DNA from: Methylococcales bacterium
GTDB taxonomy: Bacteria; Pseudomonadota; Gammaproteobacteria; Methylococcales; Methylomonadaceae
Direction: 5' to 3'
Length of the DNA stretch: 5,667 bases
Assembly (NCBI GenBank): GCA_009692395.1
Contig: SHZG01000155.1
Coordinates: forward strand, 1 to 5,667
A program made the translations under genes and the position numbers. How positions within the stretch are numbered: position 1 is the first letter of the stretch; each line of letters begins with the position of its first letter. Under the pieces are notes generated by a model. It did not search any database, had not been told where the DNA came from, and worked only from the letters and a program-made list of their open reading frames with translations. Below, piece by piece: positions 5,499-5,667 of the stretch.

Positions 5499-5667
5499 GG
5501 TAGTGGGTTACATCTGTGATTATGAATAAATATCGCGCCCGAATTCGACCTTGTTGATAAGCAAACCGATGACGGTGTCGTGCATCAACTCTAGTTTTGA
5601 GAAGCCAATGGTCTTGCGATTGAGTCGTTTGATCCATGTCCGAAAGTTCAGGTTTTTACGTTCTATT
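5499..5667 (-). mobile_element. IS1-family insertion sequence, 3' end of a second copy (rest outside window)
   Basis: The reverse complement of this segment aligns without gaps to 397-565 over 169 nt with five mismatches (about 97% identity). It begins, on the + strand, with the terminal GGTAGTGGGTTA, and host sequence starts at 5498. It is inverted relative to the left element, so both transposase genes point into the region between them. The bulk of the element lies beyond the window. Confidence 0.92.
5520..5667 (-). CDS. insB: IS1-family transposase InsB, C-terminal fragment (window-truncated)
   Basis: This is the last 48 residues of an IS1-family transposase, with IERKNLNFRTWIKRLNRKT, HDTVIGLLINKVEFG and the same DIYS terminus as the left copy. 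Two substitutions separate the copies: Cys to Gly in TICFSK/TIGFSK and Arg to Leu in SKREL/SKLEL, plus one silent change. The left copy has the residue more usual for the family at the Cys site. The N-terminal and catalytic parts are outside the window, so activity cannot be judged. Confidence 0.88.
   Translation of the reverse strand, partial: IERKNLNFRTWIKRLNRKTIGFSKLELMHDTVIGLLINKVEFGRDIYS

Overview
The window looks like a piece of a gammaproteobacterial chromosome, possibly from the sulfur- or methane-oxidising orders. This is inferred only from the gene set and moderate base composition; there is no rRNA or other taxonomic marker. It is bounded on both sides by IS1-family insertion sequences in inverted orientation. 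Both copies run off the window, and their transposase genes point inward. Over the 169 nt they share they differ at 5 positions, so they are two separate copies. The 4.9 kb between them (566-5498) is ordinary chromosomal DNA with decayed genes at both edges and an intact core.

Left to right: (1) 1-565 is the 3' part of an IS1-family element on the + strand: the end of insA, an A8 tract where the frame changes, insB, and the right inverted repeat. (2) 566-1835 is an ammonium transporter (amt) pseudogene. It is truncated in its signal peptide by the IS and carries two frameshifts and one in-frame TAG, yet its distal part is still very well conserved, so the decay is recent. (3) 1836-2016 is non-coding. 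It holds a 43-45 bp segment with IS-like ends and a small set of competing hairpins. (4) 2017-2376 on the - strand is an intact VanZ-like membrane protein. (5) 2375-3172 on the + strand is a DUF455 ferritin-like protein whose ATG overlaps the VanZ ATG head to head in a CATG. (6) 3169-4344 is NnrS, a polytopic heme/copper membrane protein of the nitric oxide response, overlapping the DUF455 gene by ATGA. (7) 4359-4387 is a palindromic repeat. (8) 4404-5105 is an Sfp-type 4'-phosphopantetheinyl transferase. (9) 5082-5498 on the - strand is the remains of an unrecognised gene, cut by the right IS and apparently frameshifted. (10) 5499-5667 is the 3' end of the second IS1-family element, - strand.

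DUF455 and nnrS are almost certainly one translationally coupled unit, and the phosphopantetheinyl transferase may be read through from it. The pairing places a probable di-metal ferritin-fold enzyme beside an NO-linked metalloprotein, the most interesting functional hint here. The VanZ gene is divergent. No confident sigma-70 promoters could be assigned. I see no defence system, CRISPR array, tRNA or rRNA gene.
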